A stretch of DNA of 64,000 bases from Sordaria brevicollis (taxonomy: Eukaryota; Ascomycota; Sordariomycetes; Sordariales; Sordariaceae): positions 62,001 through 126,000 of the forward strand of contig JAUTDP010000006.1 in the NCBI GenBank assembly GCA_033439795.1. Direction: 5' to 3'. Numbering within the stretch: the first letter of the stretch is position 1; each line of letters opens with the position of its first letter. Position numbers and translations under genes: made by a program. Below the pieces are notes generated by a model. That model did no database searches, had not been told where the DNA came from, and saw only the letters and a program-made list of their open reading frames with translations. Below, piece by piece: positions 1 through 12,031 of this stretch.

Positions 1-3000
1 GCCATCGAGGTCATATCTGACGGTAACGTTGCGGAACTCGATCTCGCCTGTCCTCGGCCAGTCCCCTGGCACTTCAAGCAAAGAAGTCTCTTCGGGATGT
101 TCGCTATCACCGTGGCTGGATCGTGGCAAGCCGTCCTTCTCGTCTTCAGCAGGCAACTTGACATACTCTTCAACGCGATGAAACTGTCAAAGAATAGGTT
201 AGCTAACATTAATCAACATTCCTCGGCCTGACGAAACTGCAGCAAAAACTTACACTCTGTAATTCCACCTCCAGATCATTCATGAACCTCACCATATACA
301 AAATTAGAGAACTCAGATTCGTCGCATTTGTCAGCGAAAAGCCCACAAGGCCAGCGTCCACAAAACCGACCTTCCAAACCGCAATGGCACCGGCAGAGAC
401 TGTGACCAGCGCGGCGATAAAGTCGATCCGCACGCCAACCCACCGGTTCAGGTTGAATGACGTTTCCTGTGACCGCGAAAAGGCTCTCAATCGCTCCGCC
501 AGTTGATCACGGAAAGTCTGAGGCATGTTGTGCCTGGCACGGATAACCGCGAGACCAGCCATGCTGCCGCTAAACTGGGAGAAGACAGGGCTCTGACTGG
601 ATGAGACCAACCGCTTAAGAACGACGGCTGTGCGGATGTACATCTCGCCGAAAAAGATGCCAATTCCGACTGTGCACAGAGCGGGAAGAATGAATATGGG
701 CATGATGGAGCTTACAGCGCCAACACGAAAGGCGATGGAGATGGCAATGTCGATAGTATATTGAACGAGAGAGCTGAGTTGGCTGTCACTGGATTGGGGA
801 GTAGATATCTGTTAGCATTCGCTTTTCGCCATCTAGAAGTGTCTAGCACGCAAGCTTAGACGGCCTCCGAAAGAGATTTCGTTGTACGAGCAGGGGAAGA
901 AGAACTCACAGTGACCCGACATCTCGGCTGAACCGGTTAACGACACGTCCAACCGGTACGTTCTTCCACCAGCCCAACGAAACATTCAACACTCCCTCAA
1001 TGAGTTTCCTGTGTAACTTGCGTGCGGCCAGCCATGCACCCCGGTTGTAGATAAGAGCACTGAGTCCGTTAAGCAAGGCCGTGCCGACATTGAAGGCAGC
1101 ATAGATGGTGATATAAAAGGCAACGTTGACGGCCTCTTTCTTGTTATAGGCATTAACCCATACAGAGAGCCACCAGGTTGTTCCAATTAGGACCGCATCG
1201 GCAATGATGGTACTGGCAATAGCCAGGATGGCGTACGCAGGGCCACCAAAGAGGAGCATGTACCTGAAGACTAGGCACAAGGAGGATTGTTAGCCAATTA
1301 AAGGAGGGGGCAGAATGAAATTGTATTCCAAGAGGAGTCTTACAAGTAAAGCGTCCAGACTTTCCACTGGCTTTCATCTCATCGGAAATTTCGTCGTCTT
1401 TGGCCTTTGGGGTACCCGCTCGAGTTTCTACCGATGGCTCAACTGCCGCCTTGATGGTACTCGTCCCTTCGCCAGCGAGCTCTTCGCTATTTGTTGCCCC
1501 ATATTCCAGTTCCACCGCTGTGCGAACGGCACCGATGTTCCTCTCGATATTTTTTACAGTTCCAGCTTCCATCGTGATTGCAAGATCGGCTTGGGAAGCT
1601 GTCCAGGGCATTTGAGTTACCAGAACGATAGTCCTTCCCTTGAGCATGTCACTGCAGAAGGAATGTTTCCACAGAGAAGCAGCCGTCTTAGCGTCGAGGG
1701 CAGAGAAGATGTCGTCCAAGATCAGCAATGGAGCCTTGGAGTAAAGAGCCCGCGCAAGTGCCACTCTTGCCTTTTGCCCACCAGAAAGTGATGTGCCATT
1801 TTCCCCGACCTCGGTTAGGTCGCCCTTTGGTAGCTCTTCCAAGTCCAATGCCAGACAGCATGCCTCTATGACTCTGTCATACCTCGCTTGTTCAAAAGGA
1901 GCATGGAACAGAATGTTGTCGCGGATCGTCTCGCTCTGAAGCCACGGTGTTTGGGAAGCAAAAGCGACGTCGCTGGGTCTAGTCACCACTCCTTCTTCAA
2001 GGGTTGTCTCTCCCAAGATGGATAGCAGAAGACTTGTCTTTCCGCTCCCGCTCTGACCGGTGACTATGTTGAGGCCTCCTTCCACAAAGTCAATGGAAAT
2101 GTCTCTGAGAAAGAAAGGTGCCCTCTTGCTCCGCCGGAAAGTTGCTTTCTCAATCCGCAAGGGACCTTCTGGGTATTGTGCCAGTGGAACGGTGTTTGAG
2201 TAAAACTTGTCCAGACGCTCGATCGAGACATGGGCGTTAGTAAGGGTTCGTGAAATCATGGACACATATCCCATGTTCCGCCTCAAGGTCATCACCACGG
2301 ACATGGTGGTAAATGCAATGGGAGCAGTGAGAGGCTGCTTAAGCACGCCAATGTACAAGCTGAAGATGAGCAGCAGGCTTATGGCGGGAATAAACTCGCC
2401 TAGCTGTCCAAGAAGAGCGTACCACAGACAAACGTGCCAAAGTTCCTTTTGCTCGTTCTCTCGCGCTTCCTGAATGCGTGTGGCGATGGCGTCTTCCCAA
2501 GAGAAATACTTGATTGCTTTGATGGCTTCCAGATACTCGGAGATTAGAGATATACGCGAGTCTTGTGCCAACTTGACCTTGCGTTGCGTCTTGCTCATCA
2601 TGCTGGAAACCCAGGCCGGGAGGGCCATAGAGGGCACCAGAAAGGCGAGTCCGACCAAACTTGGCCAGCCAACGATCTTATAGAGGCCCATCATACTGAT
2701 GACTATGCCTATGGGCACTCCGACAAAGCCTATGACAGCATCTCGAGCCCTAAAAACGGCATCGACGTCACTTGCCATCAGATTGGCCAATCTTCCCGCA
2801 GACGTGCTTTGCGGTCTTTGGTCTTTGGAACCCCTCGTAGCAATGTCATTGATAACGTCGTCTTCGAGTTCCATACTCGACAAGGCCCTGTGATAGAGCT
2901 CTTGGGTCATGGCGGACTTGAGGCGGACGACGAGCCGGGTTGAGGTAAAGACGTACTGCTGCATAGTGATGGACTTGCCCATAGGACCAAGAAACAGCAG

Positions 3001-4076
3001 TACAAGCCATACAACTGGGTCGAGCACGGCATCTCCGGGAGCAGAGATGTAGCTTAGAATTTGGTACATGGCAAAAGGGGCGACAAGTTCCAGGGCAAAC
3101 GAGGAACCGATCCAGAAAGCCATTAGAAGGATTTCGCTCCGCTGGAAGGACAGGACAGTCCACATGGTCGTCCTGCATCTTTCGCGAACCTTGAGAATCC
3201 TGTCGAGGAGCAGCGAAGGCTCGTCATACCAAGGCAGCTCCGGAACATCATTCATGTCCACCTGAACGCGCCAGCCTTTCCAGATAAGCGGGGTTAGCCA
3301 GCCAAAGCTGAAGTAGTGGACGAACCAGCTGCACGTCTCTTCTGGAGAAGGCTGTGCCTCGAGGATGTGTTTGTACACAGCCGTATTCTCAACGATAGGC
3401 GGCGGGGTCCATTCCCTGGGGGTCAGGAGAGCCATGAGAGATGCGAATGCCAGAGTTGCAATAGCCCCGACCATGGCCTTTTCCACTTTTTCATCCGGCT
3501 TAATTTCGAGAGAAGGGAGAAGATAGGCCGTGGCCAACGTCGCAAGGGAAGCGAAGAGGAGGAAGTTGATCTGATGCAAGCTCACTCGCTGCCATTTTGG
3601 CGTAGCGAATAAGCGGGCAAGGCCTAGGAGAAAGGCCAGGCCGACAGGAAGAGCGTCATACCAGGTTTGATGGCGGCGGTACCCATTGAAAAGGGTAAAG
3701 GCGAAGGCAGCACCTCTTGACAGCTGGGAGAGGATCTCATATGGCAGATTGAATCGAACGGTCTTGTCGGTTTTTGGGATGTTGACGAAGGAACTGTAGC
3801 GTCCAGTGGTCTCTATTGCGGTCCACACGAGGACGAAGGCAACCAGACAGGTTTGGATGACGCCCGCCTTTGCAATACGCGAAAACTCATGGATCCAGTC
3901 CGCGTTATGGCTTCTAAGCGAATTGTTAGCACATGTCAAATGGAATATCTGTGAGAGAAGCTCGCAAAAACTCACATCTGTGAAGAGGGGCCATCTGACG
4001 CGTAAAACTGCCCATCGTGTATATCATGACTTGGGGAGGCCAGGGAGGAGGCCCAATAACGGAGACCCCAATCCAT
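1..4076 (-). CDS. ABCC-type (MRP-like) ABC transporter, 3' end outside window
   Basis: Membrane ATP-driven exporter of the multidrug-resistance-associated (ABCC) family, probably of conjugates or toxic compounds; substrate unknown. Exons read 4076-3976, 3913-1344, 1270-910, 788-254 and 183 to beyond position 1, with GT-AG introns keeping one frame. The start at 4074-4076 is chosen because MDWGLRYWAS joins in frame to the long second exon. An N-terminal hydrophobic region precedes the first transmembrane domain. NBD1 has Walker A GQSGSGKT (near residue 651), signature LSGGQ (near 742) and Walker B LLILDD (near 760). Exons 3-4 encode most of the second transmembrane domain, and exon 5 ends in the first strands of NBD2 (FRNVTVRYD). 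The second NBD lies outside the window. Yor1/Ycf1/Bpt1-like subtypes cannot be separated from this part. Confidence 0.92.
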
Positions 4077-5597
4077 GGCGTCAAGGGCAAATCTTTGCTC
4101 ACTGTGTAGACAAGGTCGAGAGATCGCTGGACATGGTGTTTTGGTGATGACCTTCTTATACCGATTTAGGCTCTCAGAAGGGACGAAACAGTGGCCAAAG
4201 AATCTGTTTGACGATGCAATGCTTCACCAACTCACCGTTGTTTCGTGGTTGTTTGGAACCTGTGCTTTGCTGGCTTTGAATGTTGTTGTTGCTGCCTAGG
4301 GCAATCAGTTAGCTGTGAGTGGCTGTCTCTGGGCTTGAAAGAGTGAGTGCCTGGCCGCTGGAGTCGTATTTAACCGCGCAATACCACCATCCAGATGGAA
4401 TATCTAGTACGTAGCCCCTCATGATGTAAGCAGAGGGTCTTGGAAAAGTGTCATCGTGGAAATGATCGATGATGGGGATTTGGAAAGGTGAGAAGTGGAA
4501 TGGAAGCTTCAATGGGGATACTGTGTAAGTGCTCGGTGGGTCCCGGAAGTGCAATTGGCCAGTCACAGTGCTTGGATAGCAGCTATCGACGAATATGCAG
4601 TCCCTGAAATCCCTAAAAACGGCAGGTGCTACACTCCGATACTGGTTTGTCTGTTAGCTCGAGACCTCGGATTGACTTTATCAGGCAGTTAGATCTTTAA
4701 CTAATCCGTTTCGTTGATTGAGGTCTATCTCATTTTCGAAAACGTCTTTCATAAGATTTAATTGCCTTCTTACAGAATCCAAGTACCGTTCTAAAAAGTT
4801 GTCAGGTATATTATTGCCTTCTATCAAGATTTCGCAAGAGCCCGGATGTCTTGAGCAAGGTAGAAGTACCACGTTAACAATCAAACCAGCATTGGAGTGC
4901 ATAGTGGATGGCCGACTAGGAGTTCGGGTCTACCCGGATCAAGGCAAAAGGTGGAGGTGGGTCACCGTCCCTTCCTCCTCTTCTCCAATACGTTGCCTCA
5001 CTTTTGCCAGTCACAACTCACAATCTTCAGGGGAAAAAAGGAACATTGAAACCAGATTTTCTTGGTTTATCTGGTTTGTCTGGTCTTCCCTAACGAATCA
5101 AAGAGCAACTAAGCCCCGAATGTCCACGATGTTGACGAAATCCCGATGATGTCGATGTCTTCTCCATGAACCTTGCCAGCGGTATATCTAATGACACATA
5201 TGGACCTTAAGCAAGTTGAGGAACGAGGGCGGGAAGCCCTGAAATTTATGGGCTCAACTTGACCGGCGTCGTTCCCAACCTCTATCTTTTCTCTTCACAT
5301 CAAGTATTAACAGTTCTGCAGACCGCGATACACAGTTACGGAGAAAGACGGGCAAGACTTTTAAGGGTTGAAGCCTTGATTTATTCGAGAGGGGGCCAAA
5401 CTAGTGTACAGGTATATAATTGTTCAACGACAAAACCACCAGGCCAACGACACCACTAAATCCGGTCCAAAAATATCAAGCGACCCCAACAAGAGATTAT
5501 CCAAACAACCACCGGAGCGGCAACCAAGCGAAGAGCTACATGTTTAAAGGTTGGCAATAGGTAGTGCCTATGCCATCCTCAGTGTCTTTCCTGGGCT
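4077..5597. other. Intergenic region, no gene supported
   Basis: Upstream region of the ABCC transporter and downstream region of the small secreted protein gene. Only short ORFs without codon-like character or recognisable domains occur. It probably holds the transporter's promoter and 5' leader. No tRNA, repeat or terminator could be supported. Confidence 0.5.
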
Positions 5598-6122
5598 CTA
5601 GCAGTTAAACCAAAGCCTCATGCTCCTCCAGACGACACCGTTAGGCGCATCCGTGCAGCCGTCGAGATAGTTCGCCCAAATGCCCACGTGGTAGTTGGCG
5701 CCAGTGCAGCTTGAGCCCGTATACATGTTGCCCGTCGGCTTGGGGTTCTTGGAGTTATCTTGGTGTAGGTTGATGCTTTGGGCCTCTTTGGTGAGGCTGA
5801 TGCACTCGCCCGAGCAGCCCCAGTCATTTCGTTGCAAAACAACGTCTCCTGAGCATCCGCGGCCGGCGTAGACTTTAGCGTCATGGCCACCTCCGCGGGC
5901 CACAAGGGTGCTATTGTTGGCAATATCAACGTCGACGGGGTTATTGATGGCGGTGTGCGGGTTGGGCACAAGTTCGATTGCAAGAGCAGTGGCGGGAGCT
6001 GGAGAGACGGCGGTGGAGGTTAGAAAGGATCTTTGGGCAGAACCCACAAGTCAGGTTGACATACCTCCATAAGCCAGAGAAGCGAGAAGTCCAGAGACGA
6101 CGATGAAGCTTTGCAACATCAT
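5598..6122 (-). CDS. Small secreted cysteine-containing protein (152 aa)
   Basis: Two exons, 6122-6065 and 5998-5598, joined by a GT-AG intron (G|CT phase) into 152 codons. Two ATGs lie side by side at the start (6120-6122 and 6117-6119); I take the first. Residues 1-19 (MMLQSFIVVSGLLASLAYG) form a clear signal peptide. The mature part is short and holds six cysteines (GRGCSG, WGCSGEC, SSCTG, DGCTD and the last residue), enough for three disulfides. The chain ends WFNC, so the last Cys is C-terminal. No catalytic motif is seen and I do not recognise the family. It could be a cell-wall or effector-like protein. Function is not assigned. Confidence 0.8.
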
Positions 6123-8213
6123 TGTGGCCGATGTTCCGGTCTGTTTGGGTTTGTGATTGGCAAGTGCTTTTGTTAAGACTTGAGGAAGGATGAAGTGTTG
6201 ATACTTTGAGTACCGACTGAGGAGACGCGACTCGGATGCTGCTTGATATCTATCCTTTGGCCTTCGACCTCTCACCGCTGGAAGCTGTTCTTATCTGCGC
6301 ATTGTTCATTCAATTTGTGACGGTGGTGCCGTCGCGAGGATCCGAGTAACCGAAGTTGGCACAGCACCACCGTCCTTATAAGTCCACGTGAGGACCGGAA
6401 GTTCCAGCTTGGTCACTCGTATACCTTTTTCTTGAACACGGACCTTGGCGTGGTGGTCCATTGAATGCCTCCGTAACACAACTCTGACCGACTGATCCGC
6501 CGTATGCAGTGATAACAGTCAACATCATGAAGTTTTGGGATCTTTCAGTAACAAGCTTCAAATTAAAACCGTCAGCTGTATGCTTTGGCGTTTGTAACAC
6601 ACTCAACAAAAATATCAAGGCAATTTCCCGATGCTCAGGATAGGAAGTCCAGACTCGCGACTTCCACTTTATAGTACATGTAGCACAGTCGCCCTTGATA
6701 AAAACAAACCCAATGAATCGCCACGAATATGCCTTCTTATAGCAAGGTCAACCAGATCTGAAGGCTCATCACTCTACAAGGCTGAGTGAGTGTACACAGC
6801 AAGAATTATGAACACAAAGGCGCCTCCAGCAGAGAAGCAAAAAAATGAAACACGTAAGTAGCAACCGGAAATAAGTTCACCGCTCAATCTACAAAAGTAA
6901 TATCGCCATGGCAGCCAGCCTGCTTAGGCGACGGACGCTACCGAACGTAATAAGAACAATAAGAAAAACGAGAAAAAAAATTCTAACTACCGATCCTTTC
7001 CTTTCTCCTCGTGAAAGGGTCAGACCATGTGCGCATGCCCGGGTCAGGGTGTTTCACCTAAAGCAGCCGGGCCATGAATCCGATTCGAACTCGTAACCTC
7101 CTTCGAGAAACCGGAGTACGGCCCCTCTGAAAGAAGGTCCTCACTGAGACCAGTTGCACTACCCGACCGTGCGGGTATCTGGTCTCGAGGAGATCGCTTG
7201 ACTACTGGGCCTGGATTAGGTGCTTATCAAGGGACCTTTAGGGCTCTCGAGGGGCTTCCGCAGGGCGCCGGGCCGAGGCGCCGGTGGTCCAGGGCCAGAA
7301 GGTTGTTCGTCCGATGTTTTGTGGTGGGGAGGGAAACAGGGCGGGAGGCGGGCGAAGGAAGGGGGAGAAGTTGGAAGGTACGTGGTGGAGTGTGCTGGAC
7401 CGGTCACGTTGGCGAGAGGGCTCGAGTGTACTACTTCCATGTAGAAAAAGTGCTATCCACGATGGAATGAAGAGCCTCAGACCTGGAGAGTACAGGCACC
7501 GGGGTCGGGTTCGAGAGAAAACCGGCTGTTGGCTATCAAAACCGCCCACCGACCCGACCTCTACCCATCGGATGCAAGTAGTCTAGGTTGGGTATTTAAG
7601 GTCAACCTTTGAAGTGTACAATCACAGATACCGGCTGTGGGATAGGACAGCGTAGGCGGTAGAGGTGAAGCGCGCCACTCTCGATCCGGACCTACCCTCC
7701 TTCTTAGAAGCAACAGCGTTCGAGTCCTCCTTCGGGAACACTCGGGCACCCTTTTTTTGGACTTTTTTTTAGCTCCTAAGCCTTTTCGACCACCACTACC
7801 ACCGCTGCCCGTCTTTTGACTTTGCTTGAGAATGCGACAGTGTTACATAAAATTGTAGTGCGGCCGTTCATTAGATGGGATATCGCAACATGCCACGTCT
7901 AACTTTTGACCTAATCATAATCAAAGGCCCCGACATGTCCCATGATCTAACCAAAGAAACATCGTCCAAGTACTCCATGCCAAAAATGTCCGTCTTCAGT
8001 TCCCAAGCATTTCAACAGATAAGCTATGCAATTCCTATGTACCGCCATCAGACAAGTCTGGGGCTGCTTCATCTCATCTTTCTCTGCCATTTCCGTCGAT
8101 GGAATGAGAAAGAGCACCTCTTCCCGCCAAAAAAGCAATAACGAATCCTTTGTAAACATGAATCCCTCGTGGCTCAACACCACGGACTAAAAATTTCGCT
8201 TGACCTTCAACAC
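6123..8213. other. Intergenic region with tRNA-promoter-like boxes, no gene supported
   Basis: About 2.1 kb. The part at 7200-7590 is G/C-rich and open in several frames on both strands, which is a composition effect and not evidence for a gene. On the minus strand a perfect box A-like string (7150-7161) and a box B-like string (7082-7092) occur, but the arms around them do not pair like a tRNA. A T-rich stretch at 7751-7771 follows a second box B-like string on the plus strand. No functional RNA gene can be claimed. Confidence 0.4.
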
Positions 8214-8948
8214 CTACACCCCACCCTCTCTTCCCTGTCCCTTTCCTTTCCATACATACTTCCGCTGCCGCTGGGCCTCACCCTGATTTTGTTTCAACCT
8301 CTTATACCCCTCCGGAACCTCCAACGGGGGGCCAAACAACTCATCAAGCTTCTTACCGCCGCTGTTCTCAAGCAGACTCGACGACGCAAATCCATGCTCA
8401 TCCGGGAACAGCGGCAGCCCATCCCGCTTGATCCTCTCCACCAACGCCTCAACAAACCCCCTCTTAGTCAGAACCACGGGCGGCTCGCACATCACGTAGT
8501 AGTCAATCACGCCCTTGATGTGGCCCGTAAACTTAGCCGAAGGAAAGGAGCTGATTTCTCGCTCAAACTGGACTTGCCATTTCTGAGTGATGACTCTCGT
8601 GGTGACGTCCGTGGGCGGTGCCCATCTTTCGTCTTCGGCTTTGAGGCCCATGTGGTAGGCATAGGGGTTGGCGAGCTTGAAAACGGTTAAGGCCGGGTCG
8701 ATGTACTCGTAGACGATCCAGCGGTAGTCGTCGTTTGTGGGGTCGGAAATTTGGGGGGTTTTGCCGTCGGAGACGTCGTAGGAGATGGCTAGGTAGCAGC
8801 GGTCTATGGGATCGTGCGGGTCGGCGAGGACGAAGATGGTCTTTTCGCCGGCGGGAACGCCGCAGGGGGTGCCGCCGGGGGTTCGTATGGGGAGGGTTGG
8901 CTTCGGAGGAGGCTCTTTTGGGGGAGGCTGTCTTGGGCGAGTGTACAT
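8214..8948 (-). CDS. Hypothetical protein (244 aa), orphan
   Basis: Single-exon frame of 244 codons starting MYTRPRQPPPKEPPPK. The first 35 residues are proline-rich and probably disordered. The middle (about 35-190) has the mix of hydrophobic and charged residues of a folded domain, with YRWIVYEYIDP and GVIDYYVMCEPP as conspicuous aromatic stretches. The tail is basic (QRQRKYVWKGKGQ). No signal peptide or membrane segment is visible. I do not recognise the family and give no function. The uninterrupted frame and the consistent amino-acid composition argue for a real gene. Confidence 0.65.
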   Translation of the reverse strand: MYTRPRQPPPKEPPPKPTLPIRTPGGTPCGVPAGEKTIFVLADPHDPIDRCYLAISYDVSDGKTPQISDPTNDDYRWIVYEYIDPALTVFKLANPYAYHMGLKAEDERWAPPTDVTTRVITQKWQVQFEREISSFPSAKFTGHIKGVIDYYVMCEPPVVLTKRGFVEALVERIKRDGLPLFPDEHGFASSSLLENSGGKKLDELFGPPLEVPEGYKRLKQNQGEAQRQRKYVWKGKGQGREGGV

Positions 8949-9349
8949 CGTTGCTTGAGTGTAGATCTTGTTGGTGGTGGGCTAAAGATACGGTTTCGGT
9001 GACGGATATACAATCGTGGTGAGAGTATTCATGATGTTTTGGTTAAAAGTGTCGACTACCTATCCAGGTGGTTATGGTGCGAGAAGATTGACACGCTTGG
9101 TTTCATGTGCTAATGTCCTTACAAACCAGCTTGGAAGGTTTGGTTTTGTGGGAACAAGAGGTGGTCGTCAAAGAAAGGAAGGCCACAACAAAAAGTTTGG
9201 ACACTCGTCATGCAGGTTGTTGCGAGTTGTAGTTGGCGCGCATGACTGCAGGTGGTGAAGGAAGTTGCATGCGCTTTCCTCATGACAAATTTCAATATAT
9301 GCTGGCCAAATACAACAGGACAAATGACCATAGAAGAAGGTTAGCTTGC
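8949..9349. other. Intergenic region between orphan gene and Golgi protein gene
   Basis: About 400 bp holding the presumed promoter and leader of the 244-aa gene and the 3' region of the UPF0658-like gene. No further feature is seen. Confidence 0.4.
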
Positions 9350-10523
9350 CTAAGCATCAAGCGGTGACCTACGCGGTACATAACCGCCGTACAAATATGA
9401 TAGCGATGCGTAGTCCGTCTCTTCCAGGTTCTGTTGAAACTGTCTTTGTTGAGATTCAGTAAATGTCTTCACTCCTTTGCCAAAGTTGAACAGAGCGAGG
9501 ACCGCCATGCTGATAGTGCAAAGCGTCATAGCCAATGTTATGGCAGGAAAGGCCAGGAACATGTACACCGCTGGACTTATGGTTGTGAGCTTCCAACAGA
9601 GGAATCCTGCGGCTGCGAGATGGGCGATCTGAAGAAGTGGTGGGTTAGAAAGACAAATGAAGTATACTTACAGACACGTTGATGTGTGATGGGGAATAGA
9701 TGGAAACAATGAACTTACGATAATAACCACCGTCCCAAACTTATTCTCCCTCTGGGCACAAACAACCGCCAACCAAACCACCAAGAGCACAACAAGAATG
9801 AACCCAATCGACAATCCAAACTCCGGATCGCCCATATTCGCAGAAGCGTACACCGTGTTCTGGACCAAAAAGCCCAGCAAGAAGAACAGGTCAAACTTGA
9901 GCAGTGCCACATAAGACTGCAAGATCAAAACCCTCTTCTTCATGCCCAAGTCCGCATTGATCGCCTTGTACACCAGCCAGGCAAATTCGCTCCTCAGCTT
10001 CCATGCCACGAAACAGAATGCCGCCGTTGCCAGCCCTACTACCATCGGCAGCGCAATCAGGGCGGGCTTGCTATCACCCCATGCATTGGTACCGGGTGTA
10101 ATCAGCGGTTTTCCTTCCCAGGTTCTGCTGCCGGCGAGTGAGTCGAGTGCCTCTTTGACCTCTTTGGGCTGGAAGATGGCGTATACCAGAAGACAGAGGT
10201 TGTAGAGACAGAGGCCGACGATTTGGATCATGCTCGATGAGCGTAGAGGGTCATAGACGAGTACCAGTTGGTAGATGAAGCCGAAGATGAAGAGGGCGAA
10301 GAACATGGGTACGGTGTGGCCGCGGGCTACTTGGACTACCTCGGGTTCGAAGCAGCGTTCGACGGATATCAGGACATATCTGAAGGCATGTTAGTCGCGC
10401 TCTTGATGGGATAATGGTGGGAGGAAGGTAGAACTCATACGCTTCAAGTGATGATGCTACCAGGGCCTGGATGACCGCGACGGATAGGAATGCGCGAGTC
10501 CATGTTGTTTCTGGGGCGTACAT
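9350..10523 (-). CDS. UPF0658-like multi-pass Golgi membrane protein (340 aa)
   Basis: Three exons, 10523-10441, 10379-9719 and 9628-9350, join in phase to 340 residues starting MYAPETTWTRAFL. The chain carries about seven or eight hydrophobic segments, for example ALFIFGFIYQLVLVYD, IVGLCLYNLCLLVYAIF, FFLLGFLVQNTVYAS and FILVVLLVVWLAVV. The N-terminus, the early pattern YQLVLVYD..R and the segment order resemble the fungal UPF0658 family of Golgi apparatus membrane proteins; this is recognised from memory of the family and was not searched. The molecular role of that family is unknown. The C-terminal tail of about 45 residues is hydrophilic and probably cytosolic. Confidence 0.85.
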
Positions 10524-12031
10524 CGTAGCCCAAACGGCAAGAACGAAGTTGAAGAGTCAGGCTACGGGCGACCTAGAAGTCCCGGTGTCTCGAGAAGGTA
10601 AAAGAAGAGAAGGAAGTGTTTATGAACATTTGCTGAAGTTTGTGAACCGGCGCTAGCTGGAGCATGTAGCGGGAAGTGTCAAGATCCGACCTCGGGATTA
10701 TCACCATCCACTCCGGAGCTACCTACCTTAATCATAGGGCAAGAGTCAACTTAAATTTTTAAACAAGTGCAGAAGTCATGGACCATGTGTGTCTGGTTGC
10801 CCAGACCCGTTGATCCCAGCTTCATGACTCGGCCAGCATCGTATTCTTCAACTTGCCGCTCAAACTTGGGTTCAAATAGGGGTCGAAGGGGTTTCGGTTT
10901 TCAAGGTTGGTAGTCTAGCCGTCAAAATATGGAGCTCCGATGTGATCTTCATGCATCGCAAGTTGAAGAAGATGCTACCCTGCCTGGTTCATTGGAGGCT
11001 GAAAAGGACGGCGGTTCCCCTGACCCCTCATGATCACTTCAGAAGTTCAGCTGCTCCTTACCCTAAGGTACCTAGGAAAGGGGAATTAGCATGAAAACTT
11101 GAGACGAACGATTGGTAAACAAAGCCTAAGAGGGCAATTTTTGATGGGTTTGTGGTGGAGTTGAGATACGAGGGAAGAGCGTATGCCAAGCTCAGTCTAG
11201 GCGTGACTCCGGAAGACAACTGCCGAAGCGAAAACAAACAGAAGACGGGGAGGCCCCGGTTGAATTCTTTGATGGTAGAGGTATCGTCATATTCTGTTGA
11301 CCTTTGGCTAGACAAGGTGGCGGGAATAATGGACGAGTCTCGGATTTGGATGATGACCAGAGATGGGCTTGAAGCTAGTGTAGGAAGTCACTACCATAAG
11401 ATCGAACGTCTAAAACACTAAAGCCGCTAAGAAAAACGTCAAGTGTCAGATCTGCAACTGTCAACTTGCGATATGCAACACCATCGAGCCAATCATGTCC
11501 AGGACAGGTTCCGGAATCCGAGGACAGTCTTCTGAGAATGGCATCATCTTCCGGACTACAAGTCCAGGAACCCACCCAATGGAGAAATGTATGATGGAAT
11601 TGTAGAAATCCTCCATAGAAGCGCAGTGGTCAAGCGGGCCTTGGGACGCTTTATGCCGGCGGTCAAGCGAAACTGATGCAAAACCGCTCCAGTGTCTCTC
11701 GTAAGTCGTCCAATTGAAAACGGGGCTCTTGAAACCGCGATGAAGGTCCATTGAGATGGATACAACTTCGCTCCCTAAGCGATCTTGGTATTTTGCCCAT
11801 ATTCCTGCTTAATTACCACGCTGAAGCTCAAAGGCAGGACCTGTGTTGTAATCGAGTAAAAGACCAGGTGTTAGCCCACTGGACCAGAAAGCAAAAGGCA
11901 CCGATCTGAGTAGTTTAAGCAAAAGAGGTATCTGACAACCGAGGAATTGCAAGACATCTATAAAACTTCAGGGGAGAAGTGGAAGTGAACATCGCTCAAA
12001 TAGCCAAACCAACTCATTTCAGATTACCACA
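10524..12031. other. Intergenic region, no gene supported
   Basis: About 1.5 kb between the Golgi protein gene and ALG5. Short ORFs at 11152-11421 (plus) and 11461-11751 (minus) have no recognisable domain, signal or good coding character. I see no RNA gene or repeat. Confidence 0.45.

Noticed and set aside
7082..7161. tRNA gene on the minus strand (box A and box B present)
   Set aside because: The strings fit polymerase III promoter boxes, but the acceptor, D and T stems do not pair, and the two ends are not complementary.
7198..7586. Overlapping ORFs of 74-103 codons on both strands
   Set aside because: All frames are open because the stretch is G/C-rich; no frame shows a domain, signal or coding-like pattern.
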